A stretch of 64,000 bases of DNA. Origin: an uncultured Clostridium sp. Lineage in GTDB: Bacteria; Bacillota; Clostridia; Clostridiales; Clostridiaceae. The position numbers and the translations under genes are program-made. The DNA is taken from positions 36,999-100,998 of the forward strand of contig NZ_CAMTIG010000008.1 of NCBI RefSeq assembly GCF_947072515.1, read 5' to 3'. This document shows positions 63,923 to 64,000 of the stretch, one piece after another. The number at the start of each line of letters is the position of its first letter. The first letter of the stretch is position 1. The notes beneath the pieces are model-generated. The model was given only the letters and a program-made list of their open reading frames with translations. It was not told the DNA's origin and did not search any database.

Positions 63923-64000
63923 TTGACAATGTTTAAATTAAATATTAAACTAAACAAGTCGCCAAAAGCGATGAGGAAAAAATGGTCTTTGAAAATTGAA
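63923..64000 (+). promoter_or_regulatory. rRNA operon promoter and boxA-like leader
   Basis: An A-rich UP-like stretch, then TTGACA at 63923-63928, 17 bases, TAAACT at 63946-63951. A small hairpin TCGCCAAAAGCGA follows (63959-63971), then GGTCTTTGAAAATTGAA at the window edge, the antitermination leader that in clostridia immediately precedes 16S rRNA. The rRNA gene itself is outside the window. Confidence 0.72.

Noticed and set aside
63980..64000. 16S rRNA gene
   Set aside because: Only the leader and boxA-like sequence are inside the window; the mature rRNA start is not reached.

Overview
The window is AT-rich (long A/T runs, AGGAGG ribosome binding sites, occasional TTG and GTG starts). 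It carries a BofA-family gene, GH25/XhlA lysis genes, a SufCBDSU operon and a GlcT/RAT PTS switch. This points to a Firmicute of the genus Clostridium sensu stricto; I cannot name the species. recR, a cluster of DnaA boxes and an rRNA promoter at the right edge are compatible with a position in the origin-proximal part of the chromosome, but that is inference.

Layout. 1-9.4 kb: a GNAT enzyme, an FtsX-type ABC exporter whose permease gene is frameshifted in a T7 tract, a secreted GH20 hexosaminidase, a MarR/MFS efflux operon with three palindromic operators, recR with DUF2508 and bofA, a cyclase-family hydrolase and an unknown secreted protein. 9.4-13.1 kb: two paralogous ABC-2 permeases around one ATPase. 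Both transcription units carry the same operator, TTAAG boxes at an 11-bp period placed at the same distance from the -10. 13.2-15.7 kb: a 58-residue cysteine-rich protein and the potassium transporter Kup.

15.7-28.9 kb is the highlight: a complete siphovirus-type tail and lysis locus with no head, terminase, portal, integrase or replication genes, read here as an F-type (flexible, non-contractile) tailocin. Its parts are an ImmA/IrrE protease with an XRE repressor, a lambda-like divergent control region with four operators, a Cro-like protein, a sigma-like late activator, tail tube, tail chaperones with a textbook -1 frameshift signal, tape measure, Dit, a pyocin-knob receptor-binding protein, XkdX, Tal, XhlA, holin and GH25 endolysin. 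Two inverted genes for membrane-anchored repeat proteins sit between chaperone and tape measure. The insertion is bracketed by a duplicated ~146-bp late leader made of a 27-nt identical core, an intrinsic terminator and an RBS. Near-identical terminators close the modules.

29-33 kb: a serine-pathway trio (class V aminotransferase, SerA-like dehydrogenase, DUF1015), a sortase-substrate remnant and a thioredoxin-like protein. 33.3-39.1 kb: a basic repeat membrane protein, an ECF sigma/ABC operon and a membrane protein whose ribosome binding site lies in a 16-bp inverted repeat. 39.3-45 kb: an AraC regulator, an APC permease with a cre site, and LacZ. 45-51 kb: a secreted protein and the suf operon, whose leader holds tandem 38-39-bp repeats. 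51-63 kb: a YhfC protease, a LytTR two-component system with a DUF3887 lipoprotein, NUDIX, VOC, MTA/SAH nucleosidase, TcdA, a cluster of DnaA boxes, a two-domain GNAT protein, GlcT with an EIIA-Glc gene preceded by its RAT/terminator, an orphan peptidoglycan-binding protein, GntR, a TlpA-like protein and signal peptidase I. The last ~80 bases are an rRNA promoter and boxA-like leader; the 16S gene itself lies beyond the edge.
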